Shown: in pieces, positions 36,320 through 45,363 of the stretch | Layout: each line of letters starts with the position of its first letter | Numbering within the stretch: position 1 is the stretch's first letter | NCBI GenBank assembly: GCA_030148745.1 | Contig: JASBSV010000005.1 | Location: forward strand, 1-64,000 | Source of the DNA: Paracoccaceae bacterium | GTDB taxonomy: Bacteria; Pseudomonadota; Alphaproteobacteria; Rhodobacterales; Rhodobacteraceae | Length of the DNA: 64,000 nt | Reading direction: 5' to 3' | Position numbers and translations under genes: made by a program | Notes under the pieces: generated by a model | Told to the model about the DNA's origin: nothing | The model's input: the letters and a program-made list of their open reading frames with translations, nothing else | Database searches by the model: none

Positions 36320-36510
36320 GCATGGCTGGTCTCCTGGCTTGCGGGTCGATGCGTCTCGTCGCCTTCCCGGGGAAATCCCCAGTGGCATTTGACGAACGCT
36401 CACCGCTAACAGTCGCGGGGGCGGCTTTGGCATCGGGCCCCTGTTTGGGTCACCTTCACCAAATTCCCATTTCAGTCCCAGGCGCTTTTGCGCGTGCAGG
36501 ACACCATGCT
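36320..36510 (-). promoter_or_regulatory. Cobalamin riboswitch controlling cbtBA
   Basis: Read on the minus strand, the element has the cobalamin-riboswitch landmarks in order: GGGAATTTGGTGAA, CCGCGACTGTTAGCGG, the B12 box GCCACTGG, CCGGGAAGG and AGCCAGGAGACCAGCC. GCATGG and CCATGC at its ends form helix P1. The downstream platform holds a CCGTC-GACGG hairpin just before the cbtB ribosome-binding site, which suggests control of translation. Confidence 0.96.
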
Positions 36511-36725
36511 GGACCATTTGCCGTGCAACGGGCCGTCCCGTCAAGGCGCTAAGCGACATCTCATGTATTGAAAACGCACCAGCTAGGACCTGATAGACGG
36601 CGAAAAACCGCATATATTGTGGATAACTGTGCCTCGTACGCCATATAGTGGGTTTCCTTCGTTGACTCAAAGCCTGTGGCGCAAGACAGTTATGGCTACC
36701 CAGAATCAACCGTGAGCAGCCGCTG

Positions 36726-39700
36726 GTGCGTTTCTCAAAGCTCAGACTCAATGGCTTCAAAAGCTTTGTCGATCCAACCGATCTGATTATCGCGGATGGG
36801 TTGACCGGCGTCGTCGGGCCGAACGGTTGCGGCAAGTCCAATCTTTTGGAGGCGTTGCGCTGGGTGATGGGGGAAAACCGCGCCTCGGCGATGCGCGGTG
36901 GCGGGATGGAGGATGTGATCTTTGCCGGTGCCTCCAGCAGACCGGCCCGTAACTTTGCCGAAGTCGTGGTGACCATCGACAATTCAGATCGCCTTGCGCC
37001 GCCGGGGTTTAATGATGACGACACGCTGGAAATCGTGCGACGGATCACCCGCGACGCCGGATCGGCCTATAAGGCCAATTCCAAGGACATGCGCGCGCGC
37101 GACGTTCAGATGCTCTTTGCCGATGCATCGACCGGCGCGCATTCCCCCGCGCTGGTGCGGCAGGGCCAGATCAGCGAGCTGATCAACGCCAAACCCAAGG
37201 CGCGGCGCCGTATTCTGGAAGAAGCGGCAGGAATTTCAGGGCTATATCAGCGCCGGCACGAGGCCGAGCTGAAGCTGAGGGGCGCTGAGAACAACCTTTT
37301 GCGGGTCGATGACATGATCGAGCAGCTGGCCAGCCAGCTTGCTCAGCTTGCGCGGCAGGCCCGACAGGCTGCCAGATACCGGGAAATCGGTGATGAGCTG
37401 CGGCGCTCGGAAGGGCTGCTGCTTTACCGCCGCTGGCGCGAGGCCGATCAGACCCGTCAGAGCGCCGATGAAGCGCTGACCGAGCGGATCAAATCCGCAG
37501 CCCGTGCCGAGACCGAGGCGCAGACCGCTGCCAGATCGCGCGAGGCTGCTGAAACGGCCCTTCCCCCCCTACGCGAGGAAGAGGCGATCGCCGCAGCGGT
37601 TCTTCAGCGCCTGCAGGTCCAGCGCGATACCCTGACCGATCAGGAAGCGCGGGCGGTGCAGACAATTCAGGCGCTGAGCGCGCGGATCAGCCAGATGACC
37701 CGCGATATGGAGCGCGAAGGCGGGCTTAACCGCGACGCGGGCGAGACTATCGAGAGGCTCGAATGGGAAGCGGGCGAGATTGCCAAGGCAGGCGAGGGGC
37801 ACGATGCGCGCCTGAGCGAGGCGGCGGAAAAAGCGCGCGACAGCGCCGCGGCACTTCAGAAAACCGAAGACGCCCTTGCGCAGCAGACCGAGGATATGGC
37901 GCGGCTGGCGGCGCGCCACCAATCGGCGCAGCGGTTAAGCGCCGATGCCGAAACCACCTTGTCGCGCAATCAGAGCGAAGCGGAAACCGCGCGCCGGTCG
38001 GCAGAGGCCGCCGCCCAGGCGGTCGCCCAGGCCGAGGCGGCATTTGAGCAGGCCACGTCGACACTGGCGCAGGCCTCGGCTGATGCCGAAGCCGCCGAGA
38101 AAGCGCTGGTCGCAGCGGATATGGCGCGCGAAGAGGCGCAGGCTCGCGAGGCCGACGCCCGCGCCGAAAGATCCGAGGCTGATGGCGAAGCCAATGCGCT
38201 GCGGGCCGAGGTTGCGGCGCTGGCCAAACTGGTTCAGCGCGAGGACAGCGAGGGCGGGCAGGTTCTGGACCGGGTGCAGGTCCGCCCCGGATATGAAAAG
38301 GCGCTGGGCGCAGCGCTGGCCGATGATCTCAAGGCGCCCGAAGTTGACGACGGCGCCGCCTCGGGCTGGGTTCAGCTGGCCAGCTATGGCGATGCCGCCG
38401 GCTTGCCTCAGGGCGCCACGCCGCTGTCAAATTTCGTCACTGTGCCCGGGGTTCTGGCGCGGCGCATCGCTCAGGTGGGTCTGGTCGATGCGGCAGAGGG
38501 AGCGCGGCTTCAGGCCGCTTTGCGCCCCGGTCAGCGACTGGTTTCTATCGAGGGGGATCTTTGGCGTTGGGACGGGTTCCGCGCTGGCGCCGAGGATGCG
38601 CCAAGCGCTGCAGCGCTGCGGCTGCAGCAGCTTAACCGGCTGGTTGAGCTTAAACGTGATCTTGAGGATGCCGCGGCCCGTGCCGACGGCGCGCGGCAGG
38701 CCCATGAGGTTTTGACCGGCCGGCTTCAGGAACTGACCCTCGCCGATCAGGCCGCGCGCGCCGCCCGCCGCGATGCTGACCGTCTGGTGACCGAGGTCAG
38801 CCGCAGCCTGTCGCGGGCCGAGGCGGACCGGAATATTTCGGCAGGCAAACTGGAATCCCTGCACCTTGCCGTGGCCCGCCATGACGAAGAGGCATCGGCA
38901 GCGGCCGAGCGTTTGGCCGAGGCCAAGGCGGCGGCGGACGAGCTGCCCGATCTGTCGCAGGCCCGGCAAAAGGTTGAAAGCGCCAAATCGGATGTCGAAC
39001 TGGCGCGAAGCGACATGCTGGCGGCCAGATCGGCGCATGACGAATTGCGCCGTCAGGGCGAGGCGCGGCTCAAACGTTCGCAGGAGATCGTCAAAGAGAT
39101 CAGCGGCTGGCGTCATCGGCTGGAAACGGCTGAGACGCGAATTTCCGAATTGGCCGAACGCAAGGCAGCCTCGGAAGAGGAACTGACGCGCGCCGAAGCC
39201 GCCCCTGATGAGATCGCCGCCGAGCGGGCAAAGCTTTCAGGGGCCATTGACGAGGCCGAGGCGCGCCGGAGCAAGGCCGCCGATGCGCTTGCCCAGGCGG
39301 AAGAGGCGCGGCGCAAGGCGGTCGATGCCGAGCGCGAGGCAGAGCGCGCCGCATCCGAGGCCCGCGAGGTCCGTGCCCGCGCCGAAGCCCGCGCCGAAGC
39401 GGCGCGCGAAACCGTTGCCGCCGCCGCCGAACGCATCCGCGAAGATCTTGAGGTTGAGCCGGCCGCCCTGCTGGAGAAACTTGGCGAAGATCCCGAAAAA
39501 ATGCCCCCCGTCGATACTCTGGAGGCCGAGGTTCTGCGACTGCGCCGCCAGCGTGACGCGCTGGGCGCGGTCAACCTCAGAGCCGAAGAGGACGCCGAAG
39601 AGGTATCGCAGGAGCACATCGCGCTGACCACCGAGAAACAGGATCTTGAAGAGGCCATTCGCACCCTTCGCACCGGGATTGCAAATCTGAACCGTGAAGG

Positions 39701-40181
39701 GCGCGAGCGTCTGCTCAATGCCTTCGATCAGGTCAATGCCAGCTTTGGAACGCTGTTCACACATCTTTTCGGGGGCGGCGAGGCCAAGCTTGTCCTTGTC
39801 GAAAGCGACGATCCGCTGGAAGCCGGACTTGAGATCATGTGCCAGCCGCCGGGCAAGAAATTGTCAACGCTGAGCCTTTTGTCGGGCGGTGAGCAGACCC
39901 TGACGGCGCTGGCGCTGATCTTTGCGGTCTTTCTGGCCAACCCCGCACCGATCTGCGTTCTCGACGAGGTGGATGCGCCGCTGGATGACGCCAATGTCAC
40001 CCGGTTCTGCGATCTTCTGGACGAGATGACGCGCCGCACGCAAACCCGGTTTCTGATCATCACCCACCACGCGATCACTATGTCGCGGATGGATCGGCTG
40101 TTTGGGGTCACCATGGCCGAACTGGGTGTCAGTCAGCTTGTTTCGGTCGATCTGAAAAAAGCCGAGGCGATGGTGGCCTGA
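36726..40181 (+). CDS. smc: Chromosome segregation protein SMC
   Basis: The 1151-residue protein is a full SMC. The N-terminal ATPase half starts MRFSKLRLNGFKSF with Walker A GPNGCGKSN at 31-39. Two long coiled-coil arms rich in Glu, Ala and Arg flank a hinge at about 515-620. The C-terminal half has the signature LSLLSGGEQTLTALAL and Walker B CVLDEVDAPLDD. SMC organises and segregates chromosomes with ScpA and ScpB. The start is a GTG, fixed by the conserved N-terminus. Between the riboswitch and this start I see no other gene. Confidence 0.97.
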   Translation: MRFSKLRLNGFKSFVDPTDLIIADGLTGVVGPNGCGKSNLLEALRWVMGENRASAMRGGGMEDVIFAGASSRPARNFAEVVVTIDNSDRLAPPGFNDDDTLEIVRRITRDAGSAYKANSKDMRARDVQMLFADASTGAHSPALVRQGQISELINAKPKARRRILEEAAGISGLYQRRHEAELKLRGAENNLLRVDDMIEQLASQLAQLARQARQAARYREIGDELRRSEGLLLYRRWREADQTRQSADEALTERIKSAARAETEAQTAARSREAAETALPPLREEEAIAAAVLQRLQVQRDTLTDQEARAVQTIQALSARISQMTRDMEREGGLNRDAGETIERLEWEAGEIAKAGEGHDARLSEAAEKARDSAAALQKTEDALAQQTEDMARLAARHQSAQRLSADAETTLSRNQSEAETARRSAEAAAQAVAQAEAAFEQATSTLAQASADAEAAEKALVAADMAREEAQAREADARAERSEADGEANALRAEVAALAKLVQREDSEGGQVLDRVQVRPGYEKALGAALADDLKAPEVDDGAASGWVQLASYGDAAGLPQGATPLSNFVTVPGVLARRIAQVGLVDAAEGARLQAALRPGQRLVSIEGDLWRWDGFRAGAEDAPSAAALRLQQLNRLVELKRDLEDAAARADGARQAHEVLTGRLQELTLADQAARAARRDADRLVTEVSRSLSRAEADRNISAGKLESLHLAVARHDEEASAAAERLAEAKAAADELPDLSQARQKVESAKSDVELARSDMLAARSAHDELRRQGEARLKRSQEIVKEISGWRHRLETAETRISELAERKAASEEELTRAEAAPDEIAAERAKLSGAIDEAEARRSKAADALAQAEEARRKAVDAEREAERAASEAREVRARAEARAEAARETVAAAAERIREDLEVEPAALLEKLGEDPEKMPPVDTLEAEVLRLRRQRDALGAVNLRAEEDAEEVSQEHIALTTEKQDLEEAIRTLRTGIANLNREGRERLLNAFDQVNASFGTLFTHLFGGGEAKLVLVESDDPLEAGLEIMCQPPGKKLSTLSLLSGGEQTLTALALIFAVFLANPAPICVLDEVDAPLDDANVTRFCDLLDEMTRRTQTRFLIITHHAITMSRMDRLFGVTMAELGVSQLVSVDLKKAEAMVA

Positions 40182-40214
40182 CCCAAAGGCAATGCCTGCG
40201 GCATTATCCTGCCT

Positions 40215-40235
40215 CTCCCCGTTTTTGGGGTTATT
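40215..40235 (+). terminator. Possible terminator after smc
   Basis: A short hairpin, CCCC-GTTTTT-GGGG at 40217-40230, followed by TTATT, lies 36 bp after the smc stop. The stem is short and the tail is imperfect. A second hairpin, AATGCC-TGC-GGCATT, is just upstream. Confidence 0.4.
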
Positions 40236-40286
40236 ACAACGGGCCCCGCCGCCGGGCCCATCGACGCTCTGCCGCTGTGACGGCGG

Positions 40287-41465
40287 TTAGAGGGCCTTCA
40301 ACAGTTGCCGCGTTGGCCAGGCGTCGGCGGGAAGGCCAAGACGGATCTGTTCCTTTTGCACCGCCGCGCGGGTTCTGGCTCCCAGAATGCCGTCGATCTT
40401 GCCAACGTCGTGACCGCGAGCAGCCAGCTTTTTCTGCAGCGATTTCATCTGCGCCGCACTAAGCGCCGGATCGGGCGAGCCGGGCGAGAATACATCGGCG
40501 CCCGACAGGCGCGTGGCGAAATAGGCGGCCGTGGTGACATAGACAAAGCTTTGGTTCCACTCGAAAAAGACGCGAAAGTTCGGATAGGCCAGAAACGCCG
40601 GGCCCTTACGCCCCTGCGGCAGAATGACCGAGGCTTTCAGGCCGGTCCCCGCAAGTTTGCCGCTTTTGGCGCGGACCCCTCGCTGCGCCCATTGTCCAAC
40701 GCTGAGACTGTTGTCGAGGCCGGTCCGCGACCAGTCAAGGTTCGCGGGCACCGTGATCTCCTGCAGCCAAGGCTCATTCGGACGCCAGCCCAGCGAGCGC
40801 AGCATCCTGGCGCCCGAGGTCAGCGCGTCGGGCGGCGAGGTTTTCATATCGACCCTGCCGTTGCCATCGGCATCGACACCGTTTTCAAGGATGTCCCCGG
40901 GCAGCATCTGAACCATGCCAATCTCGCCTGCCCACGCGCCTGTCGTCCGCGCCGGATCGAACGAGCCCTGCTCATAAAGCGTGAGCGCGGCAAAGACCTG
41001 CGGCTGGAAAAGCTGTGGCCGGCGGCAGTCGTGGGCCAGCGTCATCAGCGAATTGAGCGTATTGAAATCGCCCTGAACCGCACCGAAGTCGGTCTCAAGT
41101 CCCCAGAAGGCCAGCAAGACGCCACGAGGTACGCCATACTCCCTTTCGATGCCATCAAACAGGCTGTCCCATTTCTTGGCATTGCGGCGGCCGTTGATGA
41201 TTCGGTTTTTGCTGATGATCCGGCGCGAGAACTCGGTAAAATTCATCTGAAAGATGCCCTGCGCCCGGTCGGCCCTGAGGGTTTTGGGGTCTTGCCGCAC
41301 GCCGGCAAAAAATGACCGGACCGCTTTTTGCGAGTGCCCCTGAGTGATGGCCTGCTGTTTCATGTCCTCGACAAAGCGGGCAAAGCTCCCGCCGCAGCGG
41401 ATTTCGGCCGTTGCAAGGGTAGAAGAGGCGACAAGAGCAACAACGGCAGCCGGAAGAATATGCAT
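40287..41465 (-). CDS. Lytic murein transglycosylase, MltB type with peptidoglycan-binding domain
   Basis: The 392-residue protein has a signal peptide (about 1-20), a MltB-type catalytic domain with Glu124 in LLAFWGLETDFGAVQG and ARTTGAWAGEIGMVQMLPGD further on, and a C-terminal peptidoglycan-binding domain starting near residue 340 with KIDGILGARTRAAVQKEQ. It cleaves glycan strands in the periplasm. It lies between smc (convergent) and cobD (upstream on the same strand), with 53 bp to cobD. Confidence 0.93.
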   Translation of the reverse strand: MHILPAAVVALVASSTLATAEIRCGGSFARFVEDMKQQAITQGHSQKAVRSFFAGVRQDPKTLRADRAQGIFQMNFTEFSRRIISKNRIINGRRNAKKWDSLFDGIEREYGVPRGVLLAFWGLETDFGAVQGDFNTLNSLMTLAHDCRRPQLFQPQVFAALTLYEQGSFDPARTTGAWAGEIGMVQMLPGDILENGVDADGNGRVDMKTSPPDALTSGARMLRSLGWRPNEPWLQEITVPANLDWSRTGLDNSLSVGQWAQRGVRAKSGKLAGTGLKASVILPQGRKGPAFLAYPNFRVFFEWNQSFVYVTTAAYFATRLSGADVFSPGSPDPALSAAQMKSLQKKLAARGHDVGKIDGILGARTRAAVQKEQIRLGLPADAWPTRQLLKAL

Positions 41466-41518
41466 TAATTGAACCTTTCAAGTTCGGGATAAACGCAAAA
41501 CGCGACCTGCCGGTTCCC

Positions 41519-42436
41519 TTAGCCAAAGATTATCGGAAAAAACAAAAGCGCGCCAAACATGGCCCAGACCCGCCAAAGGAAAAGAACAGCCCGGTCAATG
41601 TCATTGGCGCCTATCTGATGCGCGCCGTCAGGGTTGACGAAGGCAAAATCGCGCATCTGGCCCTCATAACTGCGCGGCCCGGACAGGGCGACGTCAAGGG
41701 CGCGGGCAAAGGCCGCCTCGGGCCACCCGGCATTGGGAGAACGGTGACGGCGCGCATCTCTTGCGATCGCCCGCAGATCGGAAAACCGGCCCGTCAGTAG
41801 GATGACAAAAAGCGCGGTTAGTCGCGCCGGTATCCAGTTGAGCAGGTCGTCGAACCGCGCCGATGCCCAGCCGAAATCGCCATGCCGTTCGGTTTTATAG
41901 CCGATCATGCTGTCGGCGGTGTTGGTGACCTTATAGACCATCAGCCCCGGAAGCCCCAGCAGAAGGAACCAGAAGGCCGGCGCGATAACACCGTCCGAGA
42001 GGTTTTCGGCGGCAGATTCAATAGCCGATCGTGCAACGCCCGCTTCGTCCAGTGCCGCGGTGTCGCGCCCGACGATACGCGCCACCGCGCGCCGTCCTTC
42101 GGGCACGGACAGCCGCAGGGCCTTGGCGACGCTTTGCACATGCTGAACCAGACTGCGTTGAGCCAGAAGGATTGCGGCGATAAGGACCTGAAGGATTGGG
42201 CCACCGGGCAGCGCGGCGACGAGGGCTCCAATGCTCCAGCCGCCGACGACCAAAAGGGTGAGCGCCGCCAGCCCCGCGAATTTGCGATGCCGCCCCTTGT
42301 TCCAGTTGCGATCCATCCAGCCGATGATCCGGCCCATCACGATTGCCGGATGCGGCAAGCGCGACCAGAGCCATTGCGGCTCACCGGCCAGCGCATCAAG
42401 CAGCATGGCCAGCAAAAGCAGGCTGGCGGTGGTCAC
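41519..42436 (-). CDS. cobD: Adenosylcobinamide-phosphate synthase (CbiB/CobD)
   Basis: The 305-residue membrane protein starts [19 protein letters not shown], with [18 protein letters not shown] after it, both CbiB/CobD signatures, and further motifs in [19 protein letters not shown] and [17 protein letters not shown]. The enzyme attaches the aminopropanol (or its phosphate) side arm to adenosylcobyric acid at the inner membrane. It overlaps the cobC stop-start region by 4 bp, so cobC and cobD are coupled. Some databases call the product CbiB. Confidence 0.95.
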   Translation of the reverse strand: MTTASLLLLAMLLDALAGEPQWLWSRLPHPAIVMGRIIGWMDRNWNKGRHRKFAGLAALTLLVVGGWSIGALVAALPGGPILQVLIAAILLAQRSLVQHVQSVAKALRLSVPEGRRAVARIVGRDTAALDEAGVARSAIESAAENLSDGVIAPAFWFLLLGLPGLMVYKVTNTADSMIGYKTERHGDFGWASARFDDLLNWIPARLTALFVILLTGRFSDLRAIARDARRHRSPNAGWPEAAFARALDVALSGPRSYEGQMRDFAFVNPDGAHQIGANDIDRAVLFLWRVWAMFGALLFFPIIFG

Positions 42437-43398
42437 AGCGCGCCCGCCAGTCGGGCCCAGTCATCGGGCGTTCCGGGCAGGCCCAGCCGTAGCCAGCGGT
42501 CTGAATAGGGAAAGAGCCGCGACCAGATGTGGGCGCGGCCAAGGCGTTGCTGCCACTCGGCGGCGCTGCCTACGTCGTAAAGACGAAAAAGGCTGGTGCC
42601 ACCGACCAGTGTGGCCCCTTTTGACGTCATGATCCCATCAAGCCGGCCAGCGTCCGCCATCAGCCTTTTGCGCGTCTCTTCCGCCCAGGCGAAATCGCTT
42701 AGCGCCGCACGCCCGATTTCAAGCGCTGGCCCCGAAACCGGCCATGGGCCCAGATGTTGTCCTAACGCTTCGACAAGCTCGGGATCGCCGATCACGAAGC
42801 CCAGACGCAGCCCCGCCAGCCCCCAAAACTTTCCAAAGCTCTTGAGCAGGAGTACGCCCGGCCGCCCTGCCAGATCAGCAAGGCTGTTTTCCGGCGCGAC
42901 GTCGCAAAAGCTTTCGTCGATCACGCTTAGCTGCGCCGGGGCAAGCGCAGCGCGATCCCACAGGCGGCCATCGGGATTGTTGGGATGCACCACGACACGG
43001 TTGACCGCCCCGGCGTCGATATACCAGCCGGCCGCGCGAAATGCGGCCTCATGCTCGTTATAGGTGGGGCCGGGAATGTCGATGCTGCTCCGAGCTACAA
43101 GCCGCGGGATCGCGGCGATTGCCGCCGAAAGCCCCGGAACCGCCAAGATCGCGGCCTCTGTCGGTGGTTGCCAGAACTGGCGCGCAGCATCGATCAGCGC
43201 GTGCTGGGCATCAGCGCAAGGAAGCGCCGCCCAGGCCCGGGCCGAGACCTCGGGCACCCGAAAGGGCAGGGGGTTGATCCCTGTGGACAGGTCCAGCCAG
43301 TCGCCGGCAGCGCCGCCAAAGCGCGCCATCGCCGAGGCCAGATCGCCACCATGGTCCCGAATGGTGTCGCGCGTGCCGGATGTCGATTTTGTGGCCAC
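42433..43398 (-). CDS. cobC: Threonine-phosphate decarboxylase-like CobC
   Basis: The 321-residue protein is a PLP-dependent class I aminotransferase-fold protein: [15 protein letters not shown] near the start, [30 protein letters not shown] in the middle, and [19 protein letters not shown] with the PLP lysine. CobC/CobD-type enzymes supply (R)-1-amino-2-propanol phosphate. The start is a GTG at 43398 with AAAGGAG 6 bp upstream; the longer frame has no such site. It is coupled to cobD by a 4-bp overlap and divergent from the receiver gene. Confidence 0.93.
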   Translation of the reverse strand: MATKSTSGTRDTIRDHGGDLASAMARFGGAAGDWLDLSTGINPLPFRVPEVSARAWAALPCADAQHALIDAARQFWQPPTEAAILAVPGLSAAIAAIPRLVARSSIDIPGPTYNEHEAAFRAAGWYIDAGAVNRVVVHPNNPDGRLWDRAALAPAQLSVIDESFCDVAPENSLADLAGRPGVLLLKSFGKFWGLAGLRLGFVIGDPELVEALGQHLGPWPVSGPALEIGRAALSDFAWAEETRKRLMADAGRLDGIMTSKGATLVGGTSLFRLYDVGSAAEWQQRLGRAHIWSRLFPYSDRWLRLGLPGTPDDWARLAGAL

Positions 43399-43479
43399 TG
43401 AAAACTCCTTTCGCTCATCAAGCGGAATTCGGCCGAATTGGCAACCGGCAAGCAATTGTTAACGGAAGTTAGGGATATA

Positions 43480-43494
43480 TTAACGTTTCGTTAG
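43480..43494 (+). promoter_or_regulatory. CtrA-like box before the receiver gene
   Basis: TTAA-N7-TTAG at 43480-43494 differs from the CtrA consensus TTAA-N7-TTAA by one base. Another TTAAC lies 20 bp upstream. The position, about 80 bp before the receiver-domain gene in the 174-bp divergent gap, fits a promoter site. CtrA control is known in related bacteria, but one near-match can occur by chance. Confidence 0.35.
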
Positions 43495-43572
43495 CTATTC
43501 TGAACAGAGAAGCGGATTGCCGACAGAGGGCGCATATCATGCCCCTGATTGCTGCAATCCTGCGGAGGTTGA

Positions 43573-43935
43573 ATGCACGTATTGATTGTCGAAACGGATC
43601 CCGATCTGGGCGGGCTCTGGGCGCGCCACCTGGATCGCGCGGGCGCCCGGGTATCGCTTGCCGCGACCCAGGCCGCCGCGATCGGTCTTCTACGCTCGGA
43701 AGCGATCGACGTGATCGTACTGGACCTTATGCTGGGCCGGGGCAGTGCCTTTGCAATTGCTGATTTCGCAAGCTATCGCCAGCCCGCCGCGCGCATCATC
43801 TTTGTCACCAACACGACGTTTTTCTCGGACGGGTCGATCTTTCGGCATATCCCGAACGCCTGCGCCTTTGTTCAGTCGCGCACCCCACCCGATGATCTGG
43901 CCGCGCTTGTGGAACATTACGGCGCAACCGGCTGA
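43573..43935 (+). CDS. Stand-alone response-regulator receiver domain
   Basis: The 120-residue protein is a single receiver domain. It has the acidic pair near residues 7-11 (VETDPD), the phosphoacceptor Asp51 in DVIVLDLMLGRGS, and Thr in FVTNTT. The usual C-terminal lysine in the KPF-type motif is replaced, with FVQSRTPPDD at the equivalent place. No output domain or kinase gene is nearby. It may act as a phosphorelay shuttle or bind a partner. It is divergent from cobC and ends 3 bp before the convergent yqjG-like gene. Confidence 0.88.
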   Translation: MHVLIVETDPDLGGLWARHLDRAGARVSLAATQAAAIGLLRSEAIDVIVLDLMLGRGSAFAIADFASYRQPAARIIFVTNTTFFSDGSIFRHIPNACAFVQSRTPPDDLAALVEHYGATG

Positions 43936-43938
43936 GCG

Positions 43939-44904
43939 TCAGATCGGTGCGTTCCAGTCCAGATCAGGGCCAATCGGGATGATCCGGCGTGGATTGATAC
44001 TGTCGAGGCTGTAATAATAGTGACGTGCGATATGGTCGAACTTCACGGTTTCGGCCACGCCGGGCCATTGATAAAGCCGCCGCGCATAACGCCACAGGTT
44101 GGGATAATCGACGATGCGGCGGCGGTTGCATTTGAAATGGGTGTGATAGACCAGATCGAACCGCGCCAAGGTCACGAACAGGCGCCAATCGACCTCGGTC
44201 AGCCGGTTGGCAACCAGAAATTCATTTGAGTGCAGCCGCTCTTCCAGCCAGTCCAGCGTTTCGAAAACCTTCGCCACCGCCTTGTCGTAAGCCGATTGGC
44301 TGTTGGCAAAACCGCATTTATAGACGCCGTTGTTCAGGTGATGATAGATCCGCGCATTAACCTCTTCGATTTCCGGCCTCAACTCTTGCGGCCAGTAACG
44401 GTCGGAATTGCCGGTCAGCCCGTCAAAGGCGCTGTCGAACATCCGGATGATTTCCGAGGATTCGTTGGACACGATCGTCTCGCGCTTTTTGTCCCATAAA
44501 ACCGGAACGGTCACCCTTGCGGTGACGCTTTTGTCGGCTCTGACATAAAGCTCGCGCAGAAATTCCGCACCATAAAGCCGATCGCCCGTAGCGCCCGGAA
44601 AAGCGCGCGAAAAGCTCCAGCCATCGGTCAGGTTGTCGGGATGAACCACCGACAGGCCGATATGATCTTTGAGGTCTTTGAGCGCCCGGAAGATCAGGGT
44701 TCTGTGCGCCCATGGGCAGGCGTAGGAGACATAAAGATGGTAGCGACCGCTTTCAGCATCAAAACCGGCCTTTCCCGAAACACCGGCCGATCCGTCGGCG
44801 GTAACCCAGTTGCGGAAAATAGTGTCGGCGCGGCGAAAGCTGCCGTCCGGCGTTTTCTTTGGCGCGTCCTCGGTACTCCAGGCACCGTTGATAAGCTGTC
44901 CCAT
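43939..44904 (-). CDS. yqjG: Glutathionyl-hydroquinone reductase (Xi-class GST, YqjG-like)
   Basis: The 321-residue protein has the Xi-class GST signature YACPWAHRT with catalytic Cys63, VVHPDNLTDGWSFS after it, and a C-terminal helical domain. Such enzymes reduce glutathionyl-hydroquinones to hydroquinones and free glutathione. It starts at ATG 44904 and is divergent from the cbiX run, which begins 345 bp away with an apparently non-coding leader. The link with its neighbours is not obvious. Confidence 0.93.
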   Translation of the reverse strand: MGQLINGAWSTEDAPKKTPDGSFRRADTIFRNWVTADGSAGVSGKAGFDAESGRYHLYVSYACPWAHRTLIFRALKDLKDHIGLSVVHPDNLTDGWSFSRAFPGATGDRLYGAEFLRELYVRADKSVTARVTVPVLWDKKRETIVSNESSEIIRMFDSAFDGLTGNSDRYWPQELRPEIEEVNARIYHHLNNGVYKCGFANSQSAYDKAVAKVFETLDWLEERLHSNEFLVANRLTEVDWRLFVTLARFDLVYHTHFKCNRRRIVDYPNLWRYARRLYQWPGVAETVKFDHIARHYYYSLDSINPRRIIPIGPDLDWNAPI

Positions 44905-45249
44905 TCTCCGGCTCTCCTCTGCCTGACTGCCCTTGGCGTTTCATCTCTGATTAAGCTAACCATTGTCCCCCCGACTGCGAGGTGCGATTAAGCACAGCGG
45001 CTGTGCACGCCGTCAAAGCGGCGCCGCGGGTCAGGCCCGCCCGATCCGGCAGGCCGCATTCCGAACCCGCCTTGCCGCGAACGGCATTGCGGCGTACCCG
45101 GGCGCCGCCTATAGAGGGTCCCGACGAAGCCCGAGAGGCCGGAAAGATGTGTGACGCAGGGCCGACCCATATCGGGGGCGCGGATGTCACGTCGTCAGGT
45201 GCCGCAATGCGCCTTTTTCCCGCTTTCGGCCTGACAGGAGGATCGCGGA
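44905..45249 (+). other. Gene-free divergent region with foldable leader ahead of the cbiX run
   Basis: No convincing gene fits here. GCACAG-CGG-CTGTGC (44992-45006) is a perfect hairpin, and its GCAC can also pair with GTGC at 44982-44985, so two folds compete. A longer GC-rich stem joins 45020-45031 with 45096-45106. No B12 box or other cobalamin-riboswitch landmark is present. The region must hold promoters for yqjG and for the cbiX run. GC-rich DNA folds readily, so the structures are tentative. Confidence 0.4.
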
Positions 45250-45363
45250 ATGCGCGGCGCAGATGAATGGCCCCTTAAGGGCAGGGCGCAATGGCCTGCG
45301 GCGACCGGCGCCGCCTGGGCCCCTTGGCGCGAGGCATTTCTTTGTCAGGGGCAGGCGCGATGA
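45250..45363 (+). CDS. Short leader ORF coupled to cbiX, 37 aa
   Basis: This 37-codon ORF starts at ATG 45250 with CAGGAGG 8 bp upstream, a near-ideal ribosome-binding site, and its TGA overlaps the cbiX ATG by 4 bp. The peptide has four tryptophans (residues 7, 15, 23, 26) and the C-terminus LCQGQAR. I do not recognise it. It may be a small protein or a leader whose translation controls cbiX. The cbiX ATG itself has only GGGGC-type sequence upstream, which supports coupling. Confidence 0.5.
   Translation: MRGADEWPLKGRAQWPAATGAAWAPWREAFLCQGQAR

Noticed and set aside
36618..36626. Perfect DnaA box (TTATCCACA on the minus strand) ahead of smc
   Set aside because: A given 9-mer is expected about 0.5 times in 64 kb on two strands; no second box, AT-rich unwinding region or origin-type gene is nearby.
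45000..45250. Search for a cobalamin riboswitch ahead of cbiX
   Set aside because: No GCCACTG box, GGGAAGG or AGGAGACC block is present; AGGAGG near the leader ORF is simply its ribosome-binding site.
45146..45266. Small open frame starting at an ATG at 45146 ahead of cbiX
   Set aside because: It lacks a clear ribosome-binding site and overlaps the better supported leader ORF at 45250.
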